From Prosapia bicincta (taxonomy: Eukaryota > Arthropoda > Insecta > Hemiptera > Cercopidae): DNA of 64,000 bases. The position numbers and the translations under genes were made by a program. Of this stretch, positions 1 through 12,610 are shown one piece after another. The notes under the pieces were generated by a model. The model did not search any database. It saw only the letters and a program-made list of their open reading frames with translations, and was not told the origin of the DNA. How positions within the stretch are numbered: position 1 is the first letter of the stretch; every line of letters begins with the position of its first letter. The stretch lies in the NCBI GenBank assembly GCA_036971475.1, contig JBAIZL010000002.1, forward strand, positions 45,068,512 to 45,132,511, in the 5' to 3' direction.

Positions 1-1669
1 AAAAAATATGTGAAACAAACGTCCAGAGGTAACGATGAAATAATTGGGTCGCGGGGGGTCTGTAATGTAATTAGAGGGTTTAAGGTGAAGATTAAACTCT
101 AATTTAACAAAGAATGTTTTAAAAAGGTGGAATTTTAGCCTAGAGTTTTTTCTAAATATAAAAACAACTTTGCACAAATTCCCATTGTACACGAATATTA
201 GGCACTCAGTAGATAATCTTGTATTTACGACTGTCAATAACACACATTATTGTATGTGCATAGTAGGGGGAACATAAGTGCACACATATAGACATATGTG
301 GCTAAATCTATTGGCTATTTTACCAAAACATAAAATTACGATATTTTTAACACTAAGAGAAATTCAAATGTGAAAGAAGCATAAATTGATAAAGGTATGG
401 CACCGTTGTAGTGTTTTTAGCTGAGCCTATTAAAAATGTTCAATACCAACTGTTTTCAACTTTAAAAAAATACATATTCTTATTTACATTATATCTTTAC
501 ATACATTTGTATTAGTTATAGTTTTCATATTTATAAATTATTTATAAAAATGTATAGTCTATTTTACTAAAGGTTAAAATTACTATTTGTTTCTAAAAAA
601 AAGAGTTCTAGTGTAAAAAAGCACAAATTGATAAATTAATTAATTTTATCCAGCTGCTAATGTAAATTTGAGAAATTAACATAACATTTGAAAGATAAAA
701 TTATCTGTTGCGTAATATCATATTATTGCCGTATATCTTATTAAAATATACGATATTTCTAAACATGTTTGACATTAGATTTGGAAATGATTCAAACATA
801 ACCTCCAAATAACTTTTAGGCGAAGAAAAAACCAGCGTTTAGAAAATCTATTTTATTAACGGTATGTTTTCTTTCGGAACAATTTTATCACCTTCATGAA
901 TACCGAATTCATGAGAAAAATGCTTTTTCTACTTTCAAAGAATTATCAGATGGGCCTAAAGACGATTTCACTTCAGAAAATTAAGTGACAACGTGAGTTT
1001 AGTAAAGAAGCTCCTATTTACTCAAGGATTCGGTAGTTACCTCAAAGCACTAACATAATACTTACACATAGCCTGTGAGTATAGTTACTAGATGTTTAAA
1101 TACTAAGTTTAAAAAAGGCATAAATCGATAAATATCAATCATTTTAACTTAGTGCTAATCTACAATGCAGAGGGTAATATAACTTAGGAGTGATAAAAAC
1201 GGTTGTTTTATAAGTTATGTCATAAATCAATCAAATATACGATATTTAAAAATATAGATTATTCCATTTGAAAGTGATTAAACATAACCTCAAAATAAAC
1301 TCAAGTGAAGTTGTACACAACCGTTAGAGTTTCCCCCATTCAGTCATTTCCCTTTACATTAGAACTTACTACTAATATATCATACTCACTAGCGATAAAA
1401 ACAGCTTTTGTCTATAAATCAATCAAATATACTAAATTTCAGAATATATAGATAATTCCATTTGAAAATTATTAAACATAACCTCAAAATAACCTCCAAG
1501 TAAAGCTGAAAACAGCTTTTAGCATTAAGATACCACAATGTTTGGAATTGTTTTGGAATTCTTTGGTACAGTTCATTCATCTTTCTTTACACCTGATACA
1601 CTTGAAACGGTGGCAACAGTATAATAAAAAAGTTCGAAGATACAACCAAAGATTAGATATTTTGCTGTT
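1..1669. repeat. AT-rich non-coding DNA with diverged tandem copies
   Basis: No gene is visible. Three diverged copies of one unit lie at about 595-830, 1100-1310 and 1390-1520. They share in order a 'cataaat(t/c)gataaa' segment, a 'caaatatacgatatt' segment, a 'ccatttgaaa' segment and a terminal 'aaacataacctc(c/a)aaat' segment. A weaker fragment is present near 340-410. The copies are too diverged to be recent. Confidence 0.55.
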
Positions 1670-3975
1670 AAACATGGATATAGACCTCTATTCGTGCTCC
1701 GACTGTCCCTAGCAATAGTAAACCATCACTAACACCCTAGCTATGTACCGTATCTCTACATAATGTCTCTGCTTTTACCCGAACTAGAGGCATATATAGT
1801 GGAATAGCTATAGCGACAGCTATAAATTAAGTAATAACCAGATATTTGAGAGTTGAGTGTCACACAACATGTAACTACATCCGTACTTTGTTACTGCCAG
1901 AGTGATTAATAGTTCGATGCTTTGTGTTATTAGCTACTCAAGTGGTCATTGTGGATGAGTCCATTAATGACGCTATTGTAAGGAAGCATTTCGCGTGATT
2001 AATCCGGATTGATGATATTGCATCTCTCACGTAAATAACTAACCTAAAAAATAGCTGACAGTTTACATAACTGCATACACTAGTTTAATGACATATTTAT
2101 AATGTAAATTTGTCGTAAATATTTCCACACGCAGAGAAGAAACACATTGAAAAAAAAAGTTGTAGGCCTGCCTAATTCTCTACCAAAGAGTACTTCGTAT
2201 TTCTCTTTTAAAACAATTAATATCTACTTGAAGCTGGTCCGAGTAATTTACATAGTTAAATAATTTATTGAAGCTTATTGCCTCACATTTTTAGAACCGT
2301 TAGGGTAAAAATGCCGTATCTGGTCATGAGTTATCCGAGGTAAGTAATTTGGGTCCGCTGCCCTTCAAACTCCAAAACCGTCATCCTAAGTAGCCATTCC
2401 TGCAAATTGTCCTTTTTATAGGCAGAAGGGATTCTAGATATTCGGTGCTACCGGCGATCAAATTTGGGACTTTACCTTATCAAAAAATCTTCATTAATGT
2501 AACTCGTTTAGAAGTAAAAACCTACTTCTGCAGGACCACTTTACGTAATTTAAATTAATTAATTTTTACTAAGTTCTTTTATAACATTAAAACGTTTTTT
2601 ACGCATTCGACGTAGGAAAACGTTATTACAAATATAAAAATATATTAATGAAATATATTTGATGTTTCGATAGTAAATGATATCTATTTCAATAAAGTAA
2701 ATCTTGATGATACTTGAGAAGAAAAATATTATTGGGTTCGCAATAGATTGGCTTACGGTTTCACCTTCTGGAATGAAAACGGATAGTAAAGAGAAGGTGG
2801 GAATTATATAGTACTAGAAAGAAAATATAATTTTACTGGGAGTAAAGGGAAATGTAACATCGTGTGGGCAACTACAGTGTATTATATGTTGCGTTATATA
2901 TTTATTGCTTTCTGTCATTAGATATATTCTTTCACCATAGAATGTAATTCAATGCGATTATTTCTACTTTTCAATCTTTCTTATATTCCTGTTTTATTTC
3001 CGTTTTTTCATTGTTTATGTCTTTAATTTCTAAATATATATTCTTTTCGCAATCTTGTATTTTCTCGTTGTTCGTACGTTCAATATATTTCTTTATTCTC
3101 ATAGTAATAATATTACATTTTACTTGAAGATTAAACAAAAGAGCTGTTGGAAGTTTAGTGGCAAAGCCAGAGGTAAAACGAAAGTTGCTTTATTCTACTG
3201 TATAAAGTTAAAAAACAAACTGACGTCTAAACAGCTCCGTATTTACAGTTTCGCTACATTTTTGCGACACAACGCACAACCTTCAATTTAAACTTGTTCG
3301 AAGCGTTTGTGACAAGTTGCACGGCACCAGTCTCGTGTCAATTCAAATTTTAATTCTTTAAATTGAATAATGGAGACTTTAACACAAACAAACAAAAAAA
3401 GTGTGCGTCTTTAAATTTGCATGTCTCTGTCAAGTTTCTATTACATTTTCCAACAACTCTAAATAGAATTATAATGTACGGATTTTTATTCTGGCTTTAG
3501 GTACATAAAAGTTGAGGTTATACATGACGTTATAGCTTAGTAGCAGAGTGAACGCAATCTGTACATGACCTTGCCATATGAGACCATGTTCTCCTGTATC
3601 CTCTACTGGGGAAGGGGGGTTTATGCCTACCTAAATGCTACCTACATCAATAATCTTCCTATGTGGAGGAACCCATATGATAAAAGCTGGAATGTTATTG
3701 ATATAATTTTTGGTAAATACTATCAAGTGTTTCTATAGATACGCTGAGCATTGTTTGGTTTTACTGTCCTAATTGTTGATTGATGATTAATTAATTTATT
3801 TTACTACATTTTGCTTTGAATGTTGTATATAGAGAACGTTTAGGTGCCTACAGCTCCCACTTTTGATTTATATAATATCCAGACTCGGTAACTAATCACC
3901 GTTCCGGTCTATCATTTCAATCGGCAAACACAAGACATCTTTCTGACAATAGCGCCGACGACAGAAATAAATTGC
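1670..3975 (+). repeat. Long inverted duplication, left arm
   Basis: This segment is repeated in inverted orientation at about 47375-49330. Matching landmarks occur in reverse order: the 'actgtccctagcaatag' block at 1705, the 'gagtgattaatagttcgatgctttg' block near 1900, the 'taaacagctccgtatttacag' block at 3227, and the 'cctgtatcctcta' and 'tatcaagtgtttctatagat' blocks at 3590-3740. The arms are clearly diverged, with many substitutions and small indels. An apparent 78-codon ORF inside it (3055-3291) is not conserved as a frame in the other arm, so I do not call it a gene. Confidence 0.75.
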
Positions 3976-4762
3976 GTTTATCCAGTACCTCCTAAATAAT
4001 AAGACCAGAGCTGTCTGTTCGTGACGTCACAAGGCGAAGCTGACTTCATGGAGTAAACATCTAGCCTTTACCCGTACCCGAGCAGTACATTTGTTACAAA
4101 AATATTAAGAAGTGCTTAGTTTTTTATTTACAACTTACCACAGTTTATTTTTACTATTTCAAATATAATAATTTAATGTCTTATCATTTGAAAAACGAAA
4201 ATTTGCTTTCAACAACTCGTTAACCGATATTCACTTATTGAATTTCTATTACAATCAACTATTACAAGTAATGATACAAATGCTCACCCATATGACTACA
4301 AAGTATACATCAAAATAACGTACTTACCACTTCAAAATGCAAATCTTGAAGAATAAGATCTAGAAGAGATGATGTTTAGATCCTTTAGGGAAGAATTCAT
4401 AACATAAACGTTATTAGCGAAGATTAATTTTCACCAAACATTGCCACATTGTTCACTCACACAAACGGGGATAGTAACAAGAGTGTAAAGTTAGTTTAGT
4501 AGACATTATATTTTATTTGAATTATATTGGGTTTTATATCCTATAATTAAAAATGAAAAAAATAAAAATTAAAGCTGTAACTGGAGAATAGTTCTGACCT
4601 TCTACTGATCCATATAGTAATTTTACTGTAATAGTAATAGTAGCCTAATGTAGATATAAGTGATAGATAACCTGTTAGTAGCGATATATACTCTATAACT
4701 TTATAATGAAAATATTTGGCAGGCAAAAACCCAATAAAACACATTGTGAATAGCATTAGTAG
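3976..4762. other. No gene seen
   Basis: AT-rich sequence without a convincing coding region. On the minus strand around 4690-4760 a frame resembling the 'N-x-x-x-H' stretch that follows the integrase core of LTR retrotransposons may continue the remnant described at 4763-4972, but stops and frame changes interrupt it. Confidence 0.4.
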
Positions 4763-4972
4763 TTAAAGACTATAAGAAAATGAAAATTGTAAAAAGGGTA
4801 ATACTAAATCCCACTGTTGTAGGTTTCTATTTAAAAACATTTTCAGTTCCTTTCTATCATTTCTACTAGAGCAGTAACTTTTCAAAAGTGTGTTAGTAGT
4901 CCACTTTATTATCAGTGGACTGATGTACCTATCACTGTGATCCAAACAGCCATCAAACTCTGTTAGGTGTCC
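4763..4972 (-). pseudogene. Possible LTR-retrotransposon (Ty3/Gypsy or BEL-like) integrase remnant
   Basis: The minus-strand frame reads about 70 codons without a stop. Its second half contains LLKSYCSS, then about 20 residues later QWDLVLPFLQFSFSY. This resembles the C-terminal side of the retroviral-type integrase core in Ty3/Gypsy elements, where a conserved W-D-x-x-L-P segment is followed by F-A-Y-N. No DDE residues can be assigned, no LTRs are seen, and the frame breaks downstream. It could be a chance ORF; the call rests on this short motif alone. Confidence 0.3.
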
Positions 4973-5084
4973 TTCTTAAGCTACAAAAACAAAATTTAAA
5001 AAAAATGATCTTTTGTTATGGTTATTAATAAATTCTTCTTCATAATTTATTACAATAATTTATTGAACAAAATGTTCTCAAACA

Positions 5085-5369
5085 TTACAAAGCATGAAAT
5101 GATGCACATTTTAGTTCACCTGTTTGGAAATCAGGAAAATTGAAACATTGATGATTTTTTGTATTCGACCCGTTATTTCCGATGCACTTGGGTAAGTGTA
5201 CGGAGGCAAACAAATAAAACAGAGGCCAACAAGAGTTGACTGGATGAGGATTTTCTTTTAAAAAAGATATAATTTCTATAGTATTTTCAATCTCACCAAT
5301 CTTATTACACACAAGTGGCGTTTTCTTCTTGCACACATCAATAGATATCTCTTTACCATACAAAGGTTG
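5085..5369 (-). other. Candidate coding exon or chance ORF, cysteine-bearing, unrecognised
   Basis: A minus-strand open frame of about 95 codons carries five dispersed cysteines. It has a plausible splice acceptor just upstream (a pyrimidine-rich stretch, then TAG at about 5370) and a good donor-like site (ACAG|GTGAAC) near 5120, which would give an exon of about 250 bp. I do not recognise the protein. The Cys pattern with CWPLF...PKC faintly recalls extracellular cysteine-rich domains, but this is not enough for a call. No neighbouring exon could be joined in phase: a short ATG-led frame at 5448-5520 on the same strand does not fit. Confidence 0.22.
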
Positions 5370-5676
5370 CTATTTTGTAAATTACTGCAAATAACAAATA
5401 AAAATTGTGATGGAAATCAGTTTTAAAATAATAAAAATATAAACCTTTGCAAGTATTCTTGATATAATTGACTACATTTAACGTGTCAGAAAGATATGCG
5501 CGGTTGTCACTGTGCGCCATATTCACGACGCCACTTTAGCGGTTATTCCTAATCTCTGACCTTAAAGCGATTTTTAACGGTTAACGAAAAATGCGTAGCT
5601 TTTAACAGATAATTGTTTCAGATGTTGCTGTTTCAAAAAATGTATAGCAATTTCATAATAATTAAATCCTCGATTT

Positions 5677-6430
5677 TAATGATTTCTCACGGCCTCTTGT
5701 ACATTGTGAGCTCCTTTAGTGCCCTACTGGGAGGAGTTTCGGGAGGATTGGAAATATTGCGTTTGCAGATCAATCAGCGTTCGTTTCTACCTCCGACCTT
5801 GTAATGATTTCTCACGGCCTCTTGTACATTGTGAGCTCCTTTAGTGCCCTACTGGGAGGAGTTTCGGGAGGATTGGAAATATTGCGTTTGCAGATCAATC
5901 AGCGTTCGTTTCTACCTCCTACCTTATAATGATTTCTCACGGCCTCTTGTACATTGTGAGCTCCTTTAGTGCCCTACTGGGAGGAGTTTCGGGAGGATTG
6001 GAAATATTGCGTTTGCAGATCAATCAGCGTTCGTTTCTACCTCCGACCTTGTAATGATTTCTCACGGCCTCTTGTACATTGTGAGCTCCTTTAGTGCCCT
6101 ACTGGGAGGAGTTTCGGGAGGATTGGAAATATTGCGTTTGCAGATCAATCAGCGTTCGTTTCTACCTCCGACCTTGTAATGATTTCTCACGGCCTCTTGT
6201 ACATTGTGAGCTCCTTTAGTGCCCTACTGGGAGGAGTTTCGGGAGGATTGGAAATATTGCGTTTGCAGATCAATCAGCGTTCGTTTCTACCTCCTACCTT
6301 ATAATGATTTCTCACGGCCTCTTGTACATTGTGAGCTCCTTTAGTGCCCTACTGGGAGGAGTTTTGGGAGGATTGGAAATATTGCGTTTGCAGATCAATC
6401 AGCGTTCGTTTCTACCTCCGACCTTGTAAT
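5677..6430 (+). repeat. 125-bp tandem repeat, six copies
   Basis: Six head-to-tail units start at 5681, 5806, 5931, 6056, 6181 and 6306, each exactly 125 bp. They are almost identical. Units 2 and 5 end in 'cctaccttat', while units 1, 3, 4 and 6 end in 'ccgaccttgt'. Unit 6 has one further change (ttttggg for ttcggg). The period is not a multiple of three, so the ORF that runs into the first unit is not a repeat protein. Near identity plus variant interspersion indicates recent amplification or gene conversion. Confidence 0.95.
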
Positions 6431-6699
6431 GGTTCAGACTAGATTACCCCCGAGGGAAATGTGTATGACTCGACAATAAATGTGTATGAAATAAGATTTC
6501 CAGAAATAGTCTTTATAAATGGTTTTAGGTTAAACTCCAACAGATGTTTTAACTGCGTAAAACATAAAATGAACGGTTCAATATAAATACCAATAACATA
6601 TACTTAGAACGCAATAGTTCACTGTGCGTGGGATAATCTTAGAGTTCATGACATCTTCAAATTGTTATTTAAACTTCACAGGCATGTTTAACTATAGAT
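6431..6699. other. No gene seen
   Basis: AT-rich spacer between two repeat arrays; nothing recognised. Confidence 0.5.
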
Positions 6700-7845
6700 A
6701 ATGCTGAGGTAATTCAAAAAGATTGAGACCAAAGTACCATTTATACCAGTGACGTAAATAGAGGAGGCGGGGGGACCTGGGCTATTCCCGAAACTTTTGA
6801 TTTATGAAATAAGTAATTTGTATGAGACATTTTAAAAACAATACTATAAGGTACCTAATAATAAAATAAAAAATTTTATTACTGATATTGATATAAGATA
6901 TAGATTATTATATTTTTACAAAAACTAATAAACGTCCATAAAAAGTATTTACTGATTATATTGTTTACATTAATTTACATCTTAAAATCGTGTGTCTAAT
7001 AAAATATACTTTTTATTTATTACACCTATACCTGGAGTTTTGCAATGTTACACATAGAACTATTTCATAGAAAATCAAATAGAAATGAAAATTTTTGGTA
7101 GAAAATTAGAGTTGCCTCTCCCAAAACCAATTGTATACTGTAAGGATTTATAAAAGTAAGAAATACAACTGCTATTCCTCACTAAGTAAATTATTCTATA
7201 CATTTTAAAAAATATAAATACTCTTTTAATAGTTTTCAAAACATCTTATTTATACTAAACGGCCATGTGTAACTACAGGGGTTTGAAAGATATTGAGAGA
7301 AAAGTACAGGTAATACTAGTGGTGTATATACAGAGGGCCCAGATCCCCTCGGCCCTTTCTGAAATATTTGATTTATGAAAAAGTTTATTTTTATTACCTA
7401 TTTTAAAAACAATGCTAATAAAACTATATCCAAAACTATAAGGCACGTAATTAAATAATGTAGAATGTTAGTACTGACAATAATATAAGATAAAGTTTGT
7501 AATTATACAAATTATTATTTGTTTACAAAAAACTAATGTATTTCCATAAAAAGGTTATTAGTTTTTTATTGTTGATATTAATTCTTGTCTCAAAATCGTG
7601 TGTCTGATAAAATATACTTTTCATTTAGCACGCCTATACATGGAGTTTTGCAATGTTACACATAAAACTATTTCATTGAAAATCAAATTAAAATGAAAAT
7701 TTTTGTTAGAAAATTAGAGTTGCCTCTCCCAAATCCAATTGTATACGGCAATGGTTTATAAAAGTAAAAAATACAACTGCTATTCCTCACTAAGTAAATT
7801 AATCTATACATTCTAAAATAAATAAATACTCTTGTAATAGTGTCA
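6700..7845 (+). repeat. Direct tandem duplication, two ~0.57-0.61 kb units
   Basis: The first unit (about 6700-7255) and second unit (about 7275-7845) share long segments in the same order, for instance 'aaaatcgtgtgtct' at 6984 and 7592, 'ggagttttgcaatgttacacata' downstream of each, and 'aaaattagagttgcctctccc' further on. The units have diverged by substitutions and short indels. No open frame is shared. Confidence 0.85.
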
Positions 7846-7964
7846 CCGATATCTGTTACAACTTTTTAAATACAACACCATTTACGTGAAAGAGTTTCTA
7901 ATATAACTCCCCCTTAGAGCACTTCCGAGCTGCAATGTGAACCCGTAAAGTTAAACGTGTCGCC

Positions 7965-8110
7965 AACCTTCCATACAAAGGCATATTCATTTATAGCAAA
8001 GCACGTAGAGTTACCGTCAGCTGTGACAATTTGCATAATCTTCCGTGAGAGATATACAGAGTTTGCATCCACCTGGTACTGAGCGCCTGGCAAAACCCCG
8101 GCAGATATAT
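7965..8110 (-). repeat. Dispersed repeat family R4, inverted relative to 24350-24500
   Basis: The segment includes 'gtcagctgtgacaattt', 'gagagatataca(g)agtt' and 'gcgcctggcaaaac'. Read on the other strand, it matches 24350-24500 with moderate divergence. A weaker relative may occur near 36240-36330. No coding capacity. Confidence 0.5.
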
Positions 8111-8439
8111 TTGCAGTGGTTTGTTCTTCAGGGCTTCACATTTAACGTGGAAATCGATGTATTATCTTCATATAACACTCCTTACCAAGTTATTTGACCC
8201 TATACCATTTGTTATTGGTATGTGTTTGATAATGGGTGTACAATAATACAAAACATCTTTCTAATTAGCAAACACTCAAGGTCATACTCACACGCTCGTA
8301 TATAAACACACGCGTGGGCGTTATATGTTTATATGTGTTTAATAGATACGTCTTTAATAATACGTTTTAATACATATGTTTAATCCCTTTATGAATACCA
8401 AATGGGTTTATCTAAACATGCAGTTGCAGAAATAAAGTC

Positions 8440-8960
8440 TCCAAGAAGTCTTCTTCATTTCTAGAATGATTTCGCTAAACTTTCTCAGGCATACCAACTG
8501 TAACATCTGTCAGTCCTTAAACAATAAGTTTAAGGTCAGTGCTGCCCTCTAGCGTTAGTTCCCGTAAATAAGAGATTAGAGTAAAGTAAGTTCCGTAAAT
8601 AATTCACTTAACCTTAAAATCTTCCCACACTCTGACTTCCATTTGCAAAGTGTTTCTAAGTCTTAGTGAGAAAAAGAGATACAATTTTAAAGTTTTACTC
8701 CTGATGTGACAGAAACCTTGCTCTTACAGTTAGAACCATTGATTCCTTCACTCCGAGGTAAAGTAACTCAATTATTTATCGCGATTTTACAGATATAAAT
8801 GTATAACTTGAAAATACTGTAACTTTGTGTGACGTAATTGGGCCTTATTAAGGCAGCTTTACATTTATTTGCAAATTATATTTGTCTAAGTTTTCTTTGT
8901 TGTTAAAATTTCGTTCAATGTTTGCTATAAATTATCTCACCAAAAATCATGAATCAATTG
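8440..8960 (-). repeat. Dispersed repeat R1 (long copy 1)
   Basis: Nearly collinear with 63250-63840 in the same orientation, including 'gtgctgcc(c/g)tctagcgttag', 'acactctgacttccatttgc' and 'gtgacgtaattgggcctta'. The core (8505-8765) also matches, in inverted orientation, 31786-32055, 41690-41925 and 58215-58450. Non-coding. Confidence 0.8.
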
Positions 8961-9357
8961 AATTCAGTAAAACACTAACTAACCATAATGCGTCTACATT
9001 CCTTGTTACTTTTTAGGGAAATTTCTCTCTAAACGTTCTTTGTAAGTAGGTTCCCGAAATTTCTTGGTACAAATAAAGATTCTTTGCTTTTTTTACCCTG
9101 AACTAATAACTTTTGCACTTCAAAGTTCACATGATTCGATTCCATCATTACATTTTGTTTTTTCACAAAACCTTATAAAAGGCTGATGCCTGAAACCTAT
9201 GGTGGTTACATATCATAAAAGAGTTTTATTTTTTAGGCAAAGAAATCGTAATCATCAAAATTTAAATGTCTGTTATAGGGAAAATAGATAGATACTCCTT
9301 AATTCTTTGTGATTTATTCTGTTAAAGGAAATGTATTGGCATTTATAAATTTTATTT

Positions 9358-9700
9358 TTACTTATTGAAGATACTGGATCTCAAAACAAACAAAATCTCA
9401 ATTCCTTCTTGTCTGTGAATGTCAACAAACTCGTAGTGGAGCAAAGCCGTTTTTAAGCGAACACTCCCGAGGTTGCACGCCGTTTGCAACCTGAGGAGCC
9501 CTACGGCGTTGCCTCGCTGTTTTAGTCTGCCTGAACCTTCTAATGCTTTTACTTCATTAGGAGTGACGTTACTGTGTGTTGTAGGTTTCGCTGCAACCAG
9601 GCCGAACAAAACTGACTGCGACTTCGCGAACGGTCAAACGATCGCTGCGATTCTGACATTATTATTATTAATAATGATTGATCATGTTACATGATGAAAT
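9358..9700. other. Locally GC-richer patch, unrecognised
   Basis: About 300 bp stand out from the AT-rich surroundings. Short open frames exist on both strands (9473-9694 plus, 9358-9609 minus), overlapping each other. Neither matches a family I recognise and neither has clear splice or promoter context. It could be an old coding exon, a pseudogene or a repeat. Confidence 0.25.
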
Positions 9701-10991
9701 AGACGCTCGTAACAATGTACATAAATCTCACATAATAAATAAATTTATTTATTTTTTTGCTATTGATCTATGATTTATCGCCTGCGCAACAATGCAACCT
9801 GTCCACGAGCCAACACTGCCTTATAACGTTCTCAATTCTATTATGGCAGCACTTTTCATTTTTCAACTACATGGAGGAATTCAACTACGATCAATTAGGG
9901 ATTTTCCAGCGAATAATTAGGGAAATCCAGGAATATCTGTGTACTGATAGCAGCGTTAAGTTTAACAGATAGGGAACTTACGAATCGCTTGCATTTCAGA
10001 GGAAGTAACATCGCTAGAATATTTCTATACTCAGCACGTTAATGTAGATTATAGAGAAAAAAAATAGAATATTATAACAATAACTTTTTATTGTTACTTT
10101 TCAACAATGAAAGTAACAATGGGTATTTTTGTATCAATGCTTAAAAGAAATATCCTTGGTGTTTAGACAATAAAACAAAAGCGAAGAACTCTATTTTACA
10201 AACATACAGCGAATTCTACTTTAATCATAATATAAAACCATTAAATATTTTCTTTCGAATAATATTCGTAATAATATCAGTTACATTTGTACAATCGCCA
10301 CAAGAGCAAGGATGTTTGACTTAACATGTTCTTTGCGTTCCATGCTCGAGGCACAACAACAAACCAAGCTTGACATGCTAAACAAGACATAACAAAGCCA
10401 AGTCGTATTTTGCCTTTAGCTATTTACCTTGAAAGACTTTCTATATTTAGCATCTATTTTAGTAAATAAAGTCGCGAAAATAATATATAATTTTTATTTT
10501 TATTATTAAACTGAAATTTAAATTTTTCGTTAAATCTTCAAGTTAGGATTAAAATTAATGCTTGGTTTGCATTCCGGATATATAAATGTATAGATTATTC
10601 CTGTTCAGCAGTAACATTGACCTTGCTAATAATTTAACTTGTTAGATTTAAGAGTGTGTTATACAACGCTTACTATCAATTATATTTGTTGTTGTCTTTA
10701 GATCTCCTAATTACGACATGAAACTAAGGATTAACAAGTTTTAAAAAGATATCCTGCCATGAGCAGTTTATTTTAATGTACTTTATAATGGATGAAATAA
10801 TCCCTTTTTATGATAATTTTATGAACACTTTTTTATAAAAAGAATGTCATAACATATGATTTCATGAAACAGCTGAAGACTAACATGGCGGCTAGTGGTA
10901 ACAGCTGTTTTCGTTTGAACGTGAACGATATTTTAAGGTTATGTTTTATTAATTTATAGGTTGTGGTACGACTTTCAACAGTTTTTTCTGT
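9701..10991. other. Non-coding flank left of the Polinton-like element
   Basis: AT-rich sequence with no supported gene. It holds the empty-site side of the insertion. The last bases before the element read ttctgt, then the TATATA duplication. Confidence 0.5.
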
Positions 10992-10997
10992 TATATA
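10992..10997. other. Left target-site duplication (TATATA)
   Basis: Six bases TATATA directly precede the AGT terminus, and TATATA directly follows the ACT terminus at 23483-23488. Six base pairs is the duplication length typical of Polintons. The right side continues as a TA microsatellite, so the match is partly degenerate evidence. The left flank is not a microsatellite. Confidence 0.65.
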
Positions 10998-12487
10998 AGT
11001 AGAACTGGCCCTAGATTGGCACAGCCACCCCTAAACTCGGCCGCTACGTAACCTAGGACTATAGGGGTAGTTTTGGATGATGCTCAAGGTCATCCCGGCC
11101 GTGACCCCAGACCCGGGGGTGGTTTTGACCACGTTCAGGGGGGTGGGGGGTAGTTTTTCGGAAAAAAAAAATCGGCCGCTACGTAACCTAGGACTATAGG
11201 GGTAGTTTTGGATGACGCAGGAGGTCATTGCGCACCTGATCCCAGCCTTAGGGGGTGGTTTCAACCGCGTCTAGAGGGGTTGGGGGTAGTTTTTCGAAAA
11301 GATTTATTTCTAACCTACTAACCTAAGCTAGCCAAATTGGATCCAACCTAACCTAACCTAAGTGTAGGGGGTGACCTTAGCTACGTTCAGGACCTTCCCC
11401 GGCGGATGCTCCGGGGGTAGATTGGGGGTGGGGCGATTTTCGATAAAATTTTGGAACATGCGCCTTGTCCGATAGGGTGCGTAACCTAGGACTATAGGGG
11501 TAGTTTTGGATGATGCAGGAGGTCATCCCGGCCGCGACCCCAGACCAAGGGGTGGTTTCGACCACGTCTAGAGGGGTGGGGGGTAGTTTTTCGAAAAAAA
11601 TTTTATTGTAACCTAACTCGGCCGCTACGTAACCTAGGACTATAGGGGTAGTTTTGGATGATGCAGGGGGTTGACGCCGACCCTCACCCAACCCCTAAGG
11701 GTCGTTTTGACCATGCCTAGAGGGGCGGTAAATGGAAAAAACTAATTCCAACCAGCTTACCTAAGCTAGCCAAAACGGATCTAACCTAACCTAAGTGTTG
11801 GGGGACATCTCAGCTACGTTTAGGACCATCCTCGGGGGGTTGTCATGGACGAAGGCACCCCTGAAAGACCTTGATCATAGACAAAGGTGCCCTTTTGGCT
11901 ACGTCTAGATGTAGTTATTGGAAAACCCCGCTAGCCAAACTGTATCTAACCCAACATATTCCTAATAACAAGGGCGATCTTAGCTACGTTCAGGACCACC
12001 CCATGGTGTTGATCATAGACTATGGGGTGTATAATCGACTAACCAAAGCCGACCAAAATGTATCTAACCTACCCTTAGTAGATTGGGCGATGTCAGCAAC
12101 AAACAGAACCATCCCTGGGGAATGTTATGGACGAAAGGAGGCTCTGAATGACCTTGAGCATGGACCATGGGGTGGCTACGTCTAGAGGTGGTTATTGGAA
12201 AAAAACCTAATCAGGCAAGCCTATAACGTAACAACCTGACCCACGGACAGCCTCAGGATCCGCCCCTGAGGTGGCTACCAACGTGGGTGATATCGTGAGA
12301 TGTAATTGATTAATATATGAAATATCAAAGCTCGAATTATCCCAGGGCCCACCCTGGGAACCCAGGTAACGTGGGCCACAGGTTGATTGCTAAACAAAAC
12401 AGTGGGCTATGATCCATGACTAGCTAGCGCCCCGCGCTACAGATTATCAAAAAACATATAGAGTATGGCCTACCTTTTTAGAGGCGA
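10998..12487 (+). repeat. Left terminal inverted repeat
   Basis: About 1,490 bp match 21974-23482 in inverse orientation, from the terminal AGTAG to the shared 'catatagagtatggcc' near 12456. The outer third holds four copies of a ~135-140-bp sub-repeat starting near 11036, 11172, 11477 and 11617, each containing 'acctaggactatagggg' and 'agttttggatga'. It also holds CCTAA runs (11344-11360, 11782-11795). The two TIRs differ by scattered substitutions and small indels, mostly in the inner half. Apparent ORFs here are by-products of the sub-repeats. Confidence 0.92.
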
Positions 12488-12610
12488 ATAACTAGAAACG
12501 CTATCAGTGTGTGAAATATTGCTATGAAAATACCAACTCACCAAAGAAGATCCAATGTAGTGAAAACAAAACACCTGATTCACATACAAACCACACTTTA
12601 ATCACTAGCA
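12488..12610. other. Spacer between left TIR and acidic-protein gene
   Basis: Short AT-rich spacer downstream of the minus-strand acidic-protein gene; nothing further is recognised. Confidence 0.4.

Noticed and set aside
11031..11691. Minus-strand ORFs of 77 and 104 codons in the left TIR, mirrored at 22786-23449
   Set aside because: They consist of the translated GC-rich sub-repeat (recurrent QNYPYSPRLR), carry no independent coding signal, and are explained by the TIR sub-repeats.
11871..12185. 104-codon plus-strand ORF in the inner left TIR
   Set aside because: The counterpart in the right TIR is interrupted by indels, so the frame is not maintained.
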